From contig NC_092567.1 in NCBI RefSeq assembly GCF_037975245.1, forward strand, positions 4,906,214 through 4,970,213: a stretch of 64,000 nt of DNA, read 5' to 3'. Positions 47,605 through 58,900 of the stretch are shown piece by piece; the stretch's first letter is position 1, and each line of letters opens with the position of its first letter. The position numbers and the translations under genes are program-made. Origin of the DNA: Apostichopus japonicus (taxonomy: Eukaryota > Echinodermata > Holothuroidea > Aspidochirotida > Stichopodidae). A model generated the notes under the pieces. The model saw only the letters and a list, made by a program, of their open reading frames with translations. It was not told the DNA's origin and ran no database searches.

Positions 47605-47813
47605 TCCAGCTCCTTCAAGCTTGTACACTGTGAGGAGTAAGACAAGATGGCCGCCAACTCTTCATTAGTTAGTCTCCTGTAGCTGTCATAGATATTCAGC
47701 TCCTGGAGAGAACTCAGGATAGAGAGAGAGAGACCAGACTGAAGGATAAGGTTCAGACCAGACTCATCAACTCTAGGAGAACAGTGAACTAGATTCACAC
47801 GGGAGATAGGAAT
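47605..47813 (-). CDS. Leucine-rich-repeat exon, NLR-type
   Basis: On the minus strand TTTCATTCTAG precedes the exon and GTAAGTATT follows it. The 209-bp exon has no stop: it reads ISRVNLVHCSPRVDESGLNL, then a SSLQELNIYDS repeat start, LTNEELAAILSYSSQ and CTSLKEL. The pattern LxxLxL...LTxEELAAIL...C.SLKEL matches the 28-30-residue ribonuclease-inhibitor-like repeats of NLR receptors, which are expanded in echinoderms (known). It ends with two bases of a codon. No NACHT or other LRR exons are visible nearby, so it is either one exon of a long gene or a solitary relic. Its end phase does not fit exon a at 43.5 kb. Confidence 0.6.
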
Positions 47814-50689
47814 CTAGAATGAAAGAATATAGTTACTGATAATAGATTAGATAGAGATAAATATATTGGATTTGGTTAGGATTAGAATAATTATTATGAT
47901 ATTATAAATAATACAAATAACGAAATAAAAATAAAGGAAAGTTAAAGCGATAAACTAAGACATTTAGGTCGTGTTTATTTGTAAGAAGGAATCAGTTATT
48001 GGAACGGAAAAAAGAGGCTGATTTTAAGGGAAGACAAATATAAACAGGAATAATTAGATTAGATTAAAGAAAAATAAAGTGGTGATGTAGGAATAAAGGG
48101 TTAGTTTGATTGTTTTACAATTAAATTATTAATTAAAGTTTGATAGCTATTAAGGTTTAATAAAATAAGAATGTGAGGCTGCATATTTTTATTTATTAGT
48201 TAATAGGAAACAAATCTCAATGACGGGTTGAGAATTTTATAAGAAATGGGTAAATAATAATTGAGATTATCTATCTTTTGAAGAAAAATATTGATCAAAT
48301 TTATTTGTATTTTTATTTAGAATTTTCAGAAGGAAAATGTAATTTAATGTTATAGGAATCATGAAAAGGAAACTTCTACTCTAACTAATATCAGGTTTTT
48401 ATAAAGCTTAAGGAGATTTGGAAGAATTATATTTAAATCAATAGGTTGTTTCTTATAATTAAAGTGCAATTTAGAGAAGCATATGTAGATCAAAGTCAAG
48501 TTTAAAAGGGTAAAGATTGATGAGGCTTAAACTCAACATTTAATACACAAATTATTTAATTATTGATCCAAATCCGACTATTCTGCTTGAATTATAAATC
48601 TTTCTAATTAATAAGATTTGTTTAAATGATAATGTCCATCTGTGTTTAGTTATTAAATTCATTCCTAAGTTACGGTTTGAGTGTAACATAACTTGTAGTG
48701 GATTTTTTTCGAAATGTAGCTTTGTTCTTTCTTTGTGTTTGTAGATAACCCTAAATTGGGTATTGCTTATGATCTTAACTTTCTAAACTGCATCGTTTCT
48801 TCCAATTAAATAGTACCATCCGCTTTTTACACTTTTTTTTACAAATAATATTGTTATCTGGAAACACTTCATATCATTGAGGGTTTAATCATACTAATTA
48901 ATTATTACTTTTAAGTTTAATTGGGTTGAATGGGTCTTCATTGGAATATCTTCTCTTACTATGGAGTTCAGCGGGTGTGAACAGTTAGCGGAACATTTAA
49001 CGTTAGAGCTACGGCTCTGGCGAACTTCTGCTATTGAGTGTTGCAGCAGGGTAAAATAAGTGGCGCACTTTCAATTTCAAAACCATTTTACTTTTTAAAT
49101 ATCATGTGGCCATAAGTCTGTTGGCTTGGAAATGACGCACAGTTCTTATAATTATGTGGGCAAATTTAAGACAAAACCAGCTGTGAGTAGAACATCACGA
49201 TCTAGTTGTTGCTGGAAAGACATGGACGGAAGATTCCTGTTTAATAACTATGTATTGCATTTGGTTATGATTAGACTTAATTGGAAAACTGTTTTATATA
49301 GGCTCAAAGCTCTAGGCCCTAAACAGTATTTGACAAAACTATATATCACAATAAGTGTCAGGTATATTGGCAGGAGTTAGGTTATTCAACTAATAATCAG
49401 TTATTAAATAACAGTATTTCAGTTAGCCTGCTCGGTAAGAAGCTGCAGGTTTCTCACACAAGTGGCTCATATGTCCGACCTGGTAGATTCAGTAAGTTAG
49501 GTGATTACAATAATAATTGTGGAATGTTATAGATTGACTTGTATTCACGCCTATAAGGCTATATTATGTACGAGTAAAATCGAGTTGAACCATTTTCTGT
49601 GATTTAATTTTTTTGAAGGGATAACAAAGTTCCAAAGTTTGTCTATGGATATTTTTTTGTCAGCTAGAATTAAGTAATTGTTTTCGAAGTAAAGGATAGG
49701 CATCGGCTCACCTAGAATGTTAATCGCTGGTTTTATTCTTCGCTTAATTTAAGATCCCTAAAGAAAACTCAGTGTCTCGATTGTATATTATTCAATTCCT
49801 TTATATTTAAGATATGCTTTAACTTGGAAATTGTTGATAATCAGTCAACAACTATAGGCTAAGATTTATACTATTTATTAGTTAGATTTGGTAAGCATGT
49901 CTTCTTGCTAAAAGTAGTAATTCTAGCTTTTCGCGGGTAATGTTTGAGACTTTTAACATTACTAGTCTAACCTATTGCCTACCTAAGTCTGGCCTGGCTT
50001 TTGTACACATCCTAGCCTATGCCTCTATACCATACCGTCAAATTATTTCTCTGATCAATAATTACTGTCTTAATTATTCACAGCGGTTCCTCTCCATTAA
50101 ACAATCCATCTTAATAACCACTCAACAAGTCAATGGTAAGAAACAACCTCCACGAACATACTACGTACTCTGCAACTCCACTGATATAACACTAAACCAT
50201 TCATTGTCGGTGATACTGCAGCTAGATGTGAACAGGTATTCAATAGCACGAGTCACCGATAGTCATATACAGGTGTTTCCCAGCTGTTCGCGGGTGATGT
50301 TCGAGATTTGTAACAGACGTTTTGGCGCCAATATAGAAATAAATGTACGTAACGTTATACATGCCCTGTGGAAACAGACAGTTCGTAAACTGACGTCGAT
50401 TCCTTATGTAGTAAAAAAGGGGTCGAGGAAGTAAATAATACAACGCAACCTATATCAAGTAGATCAAGCTATCATTGATATTTCTCCCTAAGCGGTAGGG
50501 TGTTAGTCCCCGTGCACCCCCCTCCCCCACCACCGGTTCAAATTTGGGCAAAAAAGCATTTTATGTACTCATTCACCCACCTTATTATCTTGCTAGTGGA
50601 TGCATAAACAAACAATTCACACAACAGTTTGAATACCGTCTGTTTCAAATGATTTAAAGAGTACATGTTTAATGAATATTAAAACTTAC
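47814..50689. other. AT-rich non-coding stretch
   Basis: No gene is supported. A plus-strand frame of 164 codons (49940-50434) has more balanced composition than its surroundings but shows no known motif and is near the chance limit. Confidence 0.4.
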
Positions 50690-50732
50690 ATGGAATAACA
50701 TAAATTGAACATCCTTGTTCAGTCATACACAT
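50690..50732 (-). CDS. Possible 43-bp cysteine-bearing exon, minus strand
   Basis: A T-rich tract ending TCTGCAAG precedes and GTAAGT follows. The exon reads MCMTEQGCSIYVIP plus one base. Two cysteines in a short exon recall extracellular modules. It could be part of the same gene as exons a-d, but an intervening exon would be needed to make the phases meet. Alone this is weak. Confidence 0.3.
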
Positions 50733-51473
50733 CTTGCAGACAAATCGTGCAGAAAAAAATGTGTCTGTGTCAAGTTACATTTTTGTTTTTACAAATAATC
50801 ACTTGATCATAATGAACTTACTGGAATAAATGTAAATACACAACTTTTTTTCATTCCTCCCCACCAAACCACCTTTGTAATAAATTCCATGTCAGTGCTG
50901 GATTATGCAGCTAAATCTTTGCACCAGCAAAGAGAGTTTAAGGCAATCAAACGATGTTTTGTCTTTTCACGTACCTCGTAATTGCTCAAATCAAAATACT
51001 ATGTCGACATTTCCTCAATAATTGTAATAGTCATTTCATGTAGCCCCCCCCCCCTTTCTCTCTTTTTACTTATTACCATCCTCATCAAGAAAAGTTTATT
51101 TTTTTTGAGATAACACAGTTGAAATCTTGATTTCGAGAAATGCAATGGCAATTTCGAGAGAAACGTACGAGTTTGAGATGAAACGCTAATATTTTTAGTT
51201 GAAAAGTTGACATTTTAAAAGTTTAAATTTAAAACAAAAAGAAAACGACAGTTTACATGAAGGGAATTAAAGAGGTCGACATCGATTGAAGAGGTTTTAA
51301 ATTTTAGCAAAATTAGTTTAATGTTGAGAATTTCGGTTTTTCTGCGGATGCCCATAAGCTCATTTCCAATTGCCAATAGCCCCCTATTCGTATGAGGCGT
51401 AACGCAAATGATACCTGATAGGCTGGTCGGTGGGAGATACGGTAGCTTATAAAACACGGTTTCCACGATTTGG

Positions 51474-51742
51474 CGTCTGGCGACTCAAAATGACCTTTGA
51501 CCTCAATAAAATGTTGTACTGAACGTGTAACAAGTACATACTAAATATGAGATTCGTCCAACATTCCCTTCTTGAGTTATCGTGCTTACAAGGTTTACAT
51601 AATTTGACCCCTGGTGACCCCAAATGACTTTTGACCTCCACAATAAACTAAAGGCGTTTGCTCCTAAATGTGGTCCCCCTACTCACAATATATGAGATTG
51701 GTTCAAGCTTCCCTTCTTGAGATATCGTGTTTACAAGCGAGG
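51474..51742 (+). repeat. Two ~136-bp tandem units with TGACCTTTGACCTC
   Basis: Units start near 51474 and 51610. Each holds CAAAATGACCTTTGACCTC or its variant, ATGAGATT, CCCTTCTTGAGTTATCGTG and TTACAAG. Strings like TGACCTTTGACC recur in dispersed repeats of marine invertebrates as I recall them. They also match the nuclear-receptor half-site AGGTCA spaced by one base (DR1), but that is probably incidental. Confidence 0.6.
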
Positions 51743-51934
51743 CGTCAACCCCCCCCCCCACCACATACACACATACACACATACACACGCACACTCTCAG
51801 CCTGCATGAATGCATAGGTTATGATTGTTATCGAAACCCAAACTGAAATCTCTTGTTGCACACCCCAATTTTTACTGGAATAATAGCCTAAACCCCGCCT
51901 ACATCGGCTATCAATCAATCGTCGAAATTTCCAA

Positions 51935-52190
51935 GGAGGGGGATTGTCCGGGGAAAATTGTCCGTGGGGGGGGGGGAATTGTCCGGTGGGAAATTGTCAT
52001 GGGTGGGAATTGTCCGGAGTGGGAATTGTCCGGGGGCAATTTTCAGGGTTGGCTATTGTCCGGGTGGGAATTGTCCGGGGAGCAATTGTCAAGGTTGGGA
52101 ATTATCCGGGTGGGAATTGTCCGAGGGGGAATCGTCCGGGGGGTAATCGTCCGGGGGGCAATCGTCCAGGGGGGAGTTGTCCGGGAACCG
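51935..52190 (+). repeat. ~16-bp G-rich minisatellite GGGGGAATTGTCCGG
   Basis: About fifteen units of the form GGGTGGGAATTGTCCGG follow each other with variation at the third to sixth bases. All three plus frames stay open across it, giving artificial G/N/C/P/R-rich peptides. These are not genes. Confidence 0.9.
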
Positions 52191-52302
52191 TAAAATTGCA
52201 TAGAAAATCAGAAAGTACAGTCTTGCCCGTCCAGTTATTCCGTAAATAACCATTGGATGGGCATGTTGTCCAACCAGTTATTATTCCTATATACGATAAT
52301 GC

Positions 52303-53235
52303 CTGACAAAGAGGTACACATTATAGCATGTTACCTACATGTAGCCATGTACCTTATTAGCAGATGTATAGGCTATATACTACTTTACATATAACAGGGC
52401 ATTCATAACCTGATGAGAGGCTACCTATAAGGCCTTTAGATGAAATCGAATCGAAGGACTCGAACAATGGGACCCCTTCTCGACCCCCACTTGTAATATA
52501 GGAGTGTTAGTGGAGTGTTAGCTCAGTGGTTAACACCGGTGCCTTTCAATCATAAGGTCCCCGGTTCGAGTCACTCCCAGATTAATGTATGTCGTCCAGT
52601 TACAGAGTTGTTGACAATTAACAATTCATAATCATGGACGTTAAATATGAATGTGAGAGACTGACTTCGGTCAGCTTGCGGCTTTGATAAGCCAATTAGG
52701 CTTCTTCGCGAGTTCCTGCTTGCAGGAGGATCTAATATACATACATACATACATATATGATTTCAAGGGTGGGGGGGGGGGTGGAGCAGCAAATCCCAAA
52801 TTCCTCCCAATTGACTTGGGTATAGGGCCTTCACTGTTATGGAAAGGCTAGAATGGAAAGAAAGAATGTAAAGAAGGTGGCGGTGTGTTGGTTGGTTTGT
52901 TGTAAGCAAATCCCATGTAGATCCGCCCACTGAAATTGTTTTGAAAACTGACGTTAAATGGTGCACTCTGAGGCATAATTAGACTACCAGTTAGGGTCTT
53001 AAATTGGCTCCATTTTTGCCAATAGATTTTTTTTTTAAAGTCAGAGCGGGGGGGGGGGGGCGGGGACTGGGACGGGTGAACACCCGTAACAGTGGCCTTC
53101 TTCTCAGCTGAATGTAACATCGCCCCCCCCCCCCCCTCCCCCTCCGAATTCCATATCCTAGTGTACAACTTATAACTTTTCTGATTAATGTTGAAATACC
53201 CAAATGCTTTCATCCCGTCATTTCAAATTTTTAGA
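52303..53235 (+). repeat. Dispersed repeat, copy 1, with a SINE inside
   Basis: The sequence from CAAAGAGGTA through GCATGTTACCTACATGTAGC to TTAATGTTGAAATACC and CGTCATTTCAAA is also present at 62079-62672. This copy is longer only because a SINE (52503-52759) splits it between AATATAGG and ATTTCAA. It has G and C runs around 52770, 53048 and 53123. No coding function is visible. Confidence 0.8.
52503..52759 (+). mobile_element. tRNA-derived SINE, copy 1
   Basis: The head reads GGAGTGTTAGCTCAGTGG (A box at about 52519-52530) and GGTTCGAGTCA (B box, 52563-52573), an internal RNA polymerase III promoter. The T stem can no longer pair, so it is not a functional tRNA gene. The body shares CATGGACGTTAAAT, GACTTCGGTCAGCTT and TTCGCGAGTTCCTGCTTGC with the copy at 42483-42737, and it ends in ATAC repeats. 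The empty site is seen at about 62221-62235. Confidence 0.87.
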
Positions 53236-54129
53236 AATAATAAAGTATTGACCTTTTTTCCAAGCTGGTAGTTAATCAATAGCCTATCCGGGCTGAAAAA
53301 AAATGTCTAAGACATGTTTATCTTGCTGTCTTGATGGCACTTTCAAGCTGCTGCACAGGATTCTATGAACGCAACATTAGCATGAAACTGTCAAGGTGCA
53401 AATGATAAAATGACATTTTCCAGCATATTGTTGAAGTCCTCACTTATTAGATCTAAGGAATTTGCCATTTTGTGGTAAATTGCTATTATTTCAATTGAAA
53501 GATTGACCATTTATCCGAAAAATAGGGGAATTTCCCTCGTAGGCATGGAAAACGACTTGAACAAGTCTCATTTTCAAAATCTAAACAAACCAACGCCACA
53601 GTGTAAACAGCGTTTGAAGAATGGTTGTATGGTTGTAATTCCATGTTTGTTTGACGTGAATCCCCGAAGCTACAGTACTGGCTTACGAAATATGAAGATA
53701 ATGCAACACATTCCAGATGGTGGACATGATACCGAAAGAAACAGACGGAGTATATTACAATTGTCAAAGAAGATATCCCACGTATCACTATCAGTTGAGT
53801 TCCTTTCATAGCGTTAGGCTGTGCACGTACAAGGACAGGCTCACAGGCCATCATAACGTTCAACTTTATGGCTTACAGTAGGTCTTCTCAAGTCATATAA
53901 CCTAAGTGCAGCCTAATTTAGGCCTAGTCTAATGATTTTAGTTACAATTTTCAATAGTCCGCAATGAGAGCATAAAGCGTGACCTATGCTCAGCACAATG
54001 TAGGACTAGCTGAAGTATGGTGATGCTTGCCTGTTATACTAGTTGGTTACAAGTTGAAGGGGAGGTTTTCCTTTTCAAATAATTTGATCATAATATTATT
54101 TCATTGAAGATGTGTTCTACATTTGCAAG

Positions 54130-54245
54130 ATCATCCAACTGTCTGGAACGTTTTAGTCAAATTTAGTCATAAAAACCTACTCTCAAAGTACTCTGGAGTT
54201 GTTTTCCTCTCCTGGGATATTGTGGATTTACGTGATAACCTGCCA
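54130..54245 (+). CDS. Candidate exon of unidentified plus-strand gene
   Basis: A TTCTACATTTGCAAG acceptor and a CCA/GTGAGTAAAG donor bound a 116-bp exon. It opens with two bases of a split Asp codon (GAT if the preceding exon ends in G), then HPTVWNVLVKFSHKNLL, then YSGVVFLSWDIVDLRDNLP, and ends in phase 0. The peptide has the mix of hydrophobic and charged residues of a folded protein. The exon at 61755-61865 starts in phase 0 on the same strand and could belong to the same gene. The family is not recognised. Confidence 0.45.
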
Positions 54246-55332
54246 GTGAGTAAAGGTCAAATGAAGCGCAAGGTTTTCCAGAGATTGAAATTCAATATCA
54301 TATGCAAGCATTATTGTAGTTTGTGTCACCCAAAATACTGCAGTACTTTACACCACCCATACTGGTCCAAGACAACCCACTCTTGGAACATATCCAGAAT
54401 TTCAAGGGTTTGTGCTGGTAATGCTCAGTTCCTATTGACGTACTGTATCTTCAGCTTCAATAGCACAAAACAAATATGCACTTAAAAAAATTTACTTACT
54501 AAAAGTGTAGGGGTCTTTATAGCTAGCCTGTGGAGTTGATTGCCACAAAGACTGCTGTAGTGTCACGTTGCTATCTGAATGCAAAAGTTCCTAAGAACTT
54601 GCAAGAAGCTTCAGAAAACCAAACACTGTAACAATGTATAACCGCTAAATTAAAAAGATCAATGAACTGCCACCATGGGTTTTTCTTTGTTGCGAGTATC
54701 CTTTTTTTCCAAAAGTCTTCTGAAATATCTGAAAAACTAATTTGAATTCATTTTAGTGTTTTACTTTTGATTTAGAAGTCACTGAGGCTCTAACAGCTCC
54801 ATGTTGTAATACTTCAACCTTAGGAAGAAAGCCTCTAGTGAATATGAAGACAGAGACTGTACTGGATAGAAGAGATCAGGACCTATGAACCTATCAAGCT
54901 TCTTTCAGTTTTCTACACTTTTTGACACACATAGTTCCATAGGAATGGTAAGAATGAAGTAATCTGGTTTGTTGTGACTTGATTCACCAAACTGATGGCT
55001 AGCAAGCATGGTTAAGGAAGTTTAATTCCCCTGTCACTATTTGTCAATTTATCATGTCATGATAACATGTCTTCCTTGCATATTTGAGAGCTAAATACTG
55101 TTGAACATAAACACATTTAGAGGGCATTTAAACATGTATGCACTGGCATCCATAAGGGTGGTTATAACTTGCCCCCTCGCCCCCCCCCCCCCATTGGCTT
55201 CACTTGGGCTGCAAAATCTCTTTCAGAGAACATTAAATATCTGAATAGTGAAAATGCCTCAGCTGAAGTCCCTGGGACTCCCACTAGGGCTTATATTTAT
55301 ACTTTATAGAAATTACATTGTTCTCTCTAACA

Positions 55333-55972
55333 TGTATTTACATGCTTCATACTTAGTACAAGAGGACATGAAGTAGAAGAGATGTAACAGAGCTCTTCTG
55401 AAGCCCCCAGCACCCGGCCAGGGCTCAGCTATATATTCCACAGAGTAAAATCAGATTAAGTATTTCTATTACTGACATGTCCTCATGTGCTCAAAATGCA
55501 GATTCCAGAAAACTATGTGAAAACACTGTACTGAAGATTTGGAGAGCTTTGCATTACCCTTGTAAGTCCAGCCACTATAAACACTATAAACACAATTGGA
55601 AATACTTCCTACTAATCTGAGAATGTACAGCTGTGAATAAAGAATTGTCACTTGTATTTACATGTTTTAAACTTAGTAGAAGAGAACAAGAAGTCTCAGA
55701 GATGTTACAGAGTTCTTCTGACGCACCCGGCTAGGGCTCAGATATATATATTTCACAGAGTAAAATCAGATTAAGTACTTCTATTACTGACATGTCCTCA
55801 AGTGCTCAAAATTGCCAGCAGATTCCAGAAACTATGTGAAAATACTGAAGATTTGTAGAGCTTTGCAGTACAGTACCCTTGTAAGTCTAGCCACTATAAA
55901 CAGAGAACACAATTGGAAATACTTCCTACTAATCTGAGTATATGTAGCTGTGAATACATAATTGTCACTTGT
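55333..55972 (+). repeat. Tandem duplication, two 320-bp units
   Basis: Unit 1 (55333-55652) and unit 2 (55653-55972) share TGTATTTACATG, GCCAGGGCTCAG-like, AAAATCAGATTAAGTA and AATTGGAAATACTTCCTACT in the same order, with high identity and small indels. Neither unit is coding. The high identity suggests a recent event. Confidence 0.85.
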
Positions 55973-58900
55973 GCTTGTTTAATTTATAAACATTGCTTTG
56001 CCAGACACTGCAGTTGGTTTTAAAAAAATCTAATTGGTCTCAAACTGATCTAACTTCACCAACTTGGTACAGTGGCTTAATAGGGACATAGGAAAACTAA
56101 ATAAGTGTCCCAAATATCAACAGTTTGACTTTTATATCTCAAGATATGACTTAAAAGTTAAAATTCTGACATTTTTGTATTACCTCATTAGTCAAAATTT
56201 TAACTTCATCATCTCAAAACTTTCTTAACTCAATATTTTAAGGTTACAAGTGTCTTCATCTGCCAAATTTGTAGAACTGGCCATATTGTATGGCTATTGA
56301 CCAGCTGAACAGGGTACTTTATAAACCTTTGGTGATCAAAAATTATAGAAAGAGACCCCCAGAGAGTGGTGTAACTAGGTCAGTGTAGGCAATGCAGTCT
56401 CCAGGGGCCTGGTGCCATTAAATGAAGAAAAATAATATAAAACACCCATCCACCACATCTACACACTAACTTAGATATTATTATCTCCTTATGAGTGGAA
56501 ATTCAAAAGAGATTTTGTCCTCAATAGGAAAGAGAGGTGCGAAATCTCACATATTACTAGTCAAGCCAAAACCATGCATGGTTGGGTTCGTGTGAGGTTG
56601 GACTCTCCTTTGGGAGCTCATTTATATCACTGCACCACACCTTTATATGCCACTTCCACTAACAACGGACAATCCGGTTCAAGTTTGATGGTTTACTGGT
56701 TCATTGTTTTTACACTTAATACCTGGTTACTGGCAACTGAAGTGTACTTTCCTACCTCTGGATTTTTTCTGTGAATGTCCATGTATACAGGCCAGAGACA
56801 TACACACATCTTTTTCTTACTGACATTCTCAATTTCTCCTATAATTAGGACTTAAATCTCATTCACATCACTTTCTTTTCTCTTCATTAGGTTAATTATG
56901 AAGCGAGCTATTAGAGGATCACCTATTCCACCTGTAGTTACCAGTTTTTGATGGAAGTGTTCATACTGTGCTGACAAGGACGATGAATGGTTCATCAGCT
57001 GATATTTCCTGCTTGTGATGGTAATCACATTAATAATAAGTGTAGAACAGTAATGATAATGTTTCAAATATGTGTGGTAGACTTTTTGAATAGCCTCGCA
57101 GATCAAGGAATACTCTTTAATCTCCATTCACTCTCACTAAAAGAATTTTATATAAAGTTTTAACTCATCCACTCAAAATACAACTGACAGAATTAATCCC
57201 TAGTAAGGACAACAACATGATCGGATTCTTGCTGGATTAATCCAGTACTTGGTATGGTTGTACTGAGCTTGCCATTACACAATTAACTGCCTAAACACCC
57301 TCTGGTACATTTTAATATGTCAAACTGAAATAAAATTGCCTCCCAGACTCAAATGAATAAAGGCCTCTAGAACTCCTGACACTCCCAGAATGGTAAGACT
57401 GGAAGACAACTTGTTGGTTTGTATGAAACTAGTTTGGGATACCCAAATATAAGTCTTCTGTTTAGATATTTATTTTCTTCAGATTAAAACCAAACACTTG
57501 AAATACCATTTTAGATATTTCATAATGCTGTAGAAACATTAAAGAAGTCAACTCAGTCTGTATCGCTGAGCTTTGAGTTAGAGGTATTTGTAATGAACAC
57601 TCCATCAAACAAAAACAAGAAACCTTGATTAATTTAGGTAGGTCATACAAAGGTTACACAACTATGGATATAATCTTGAACTTTAATGTACTTGTTTGTT
57701 ATGATGTTTATTTACTGTAGTACAGTAGAGATGACTGTTTTAAGCATTTGCTTACATATTGGAAATATGATTTGAAATGTAATTGGACAGTAAAATGCAA
57801 ATCACCTCCACTTTTGATATTCATCTCAAAGATGTCTATCATATCAGCTGAAGATTATGGTTGGGTTTGTATCTAATTGACTTCTTTGATATTTTTCTCC
57901 AAACTCCTGATAAACTGTCACACACCAGTTCTTAGATTCACAATCACATCTTGTGAGGCTAAAGAAGCATTATTCAAGTAAGATGTACACAAAACCGGTG
58001 ATATTGAGAGCCAGGCACAGTTCCATGCACAGTTGTGTCACCAGATCCACTTTTTTTAAGTCTTTGTTTATCCAAAGTTTAAAGTATATCAATCTTTATC
58101 ACATATTTCACTGGGCACTTAGCTGACGTACAACTGTAGCCTCCACCCAACCCTCACCCTCTCACAACAGGACTGCACCGAACAACATGTTATGAAATAA
58201 CAGTATATGTCAAAGTCTGCAGATAGAAAAATATGTACTTTAACTCAATCAATTAGAGTACAATGTCATCATTTCAGAAATCCTACAAATTCATCAACCT
58301 ATAGACAGTCCAGTGTTATTGCCTAAAGTTTGTATTGAAGATTCCATGCTTGTCTCAATTTCAAGTTAATGTTTCTTTATATTTCAATTAGCTTGGTATT
58401 AGGTGAGCTGTATACACACTTTGGGAAGCATTATGAGACCTTGAACTCATCTTGTACAGTCTATAGATTTGTATTTTAGTTGCATTAGTTTCTTTACATT
58501 GTTATTATAATTATAACTGAGTGATTTATTTTGAAACTGCAGTAGCATTTTGCTGCATACCATATGTTTATATCAGCTGTGTTCTGTGTTTGACAATGCT
58601 ACATGGTAGAATGCTGCTACTTGCAGACCCGATGATGAAAATTTACCTGAATAATAACATTATAATTGATCACCAAATGCAGTTTTTTTTTTCTCATCAT
58701 CAGGTAAACTGGAATTATTCAGTCCTGAGACCAGCCTTTTTAGGGCTTTACCATATCCGGATTACAGCTCTTGGAAGAAATGTGTACAGTTAACATGAGC
58801 AGGGTAATGATTGTATGGTCCACCAACTGATTCTTACCCACCCACCCCTCCCCCCTCCTCCCCTCCTCCATGAAAATGAAAGTGGTATTTTAATATTTTT

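Noticed and set aside
49940-50434. Plus-strand open frame of 164 codons
   Set aside because: No recognisable domain, and length is within chance expectation. Slightly less AT-rich than its flanks, so worth a database search, but not supportable as a gene from sequence alone.
51944-52249. Open frames rich in G, N, C, P, R and V/I/G
   Set aside because: All plus frames stay open because the ~16-bp minisatellite lacks stops; an artefact of the repeat.
52517-52577. tRNA gene
   Set aside because: A and B boxes are present, but the T stem cannot pair and the sequence continues into a SINE body with an ATAC tail; it is the head of a SINE.
53486-53863. Overlapping open frames of 100-125 codons on both strands
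   Set aside because: No splice signals or motifs decide for either strand; mutual overlap suggests chance.
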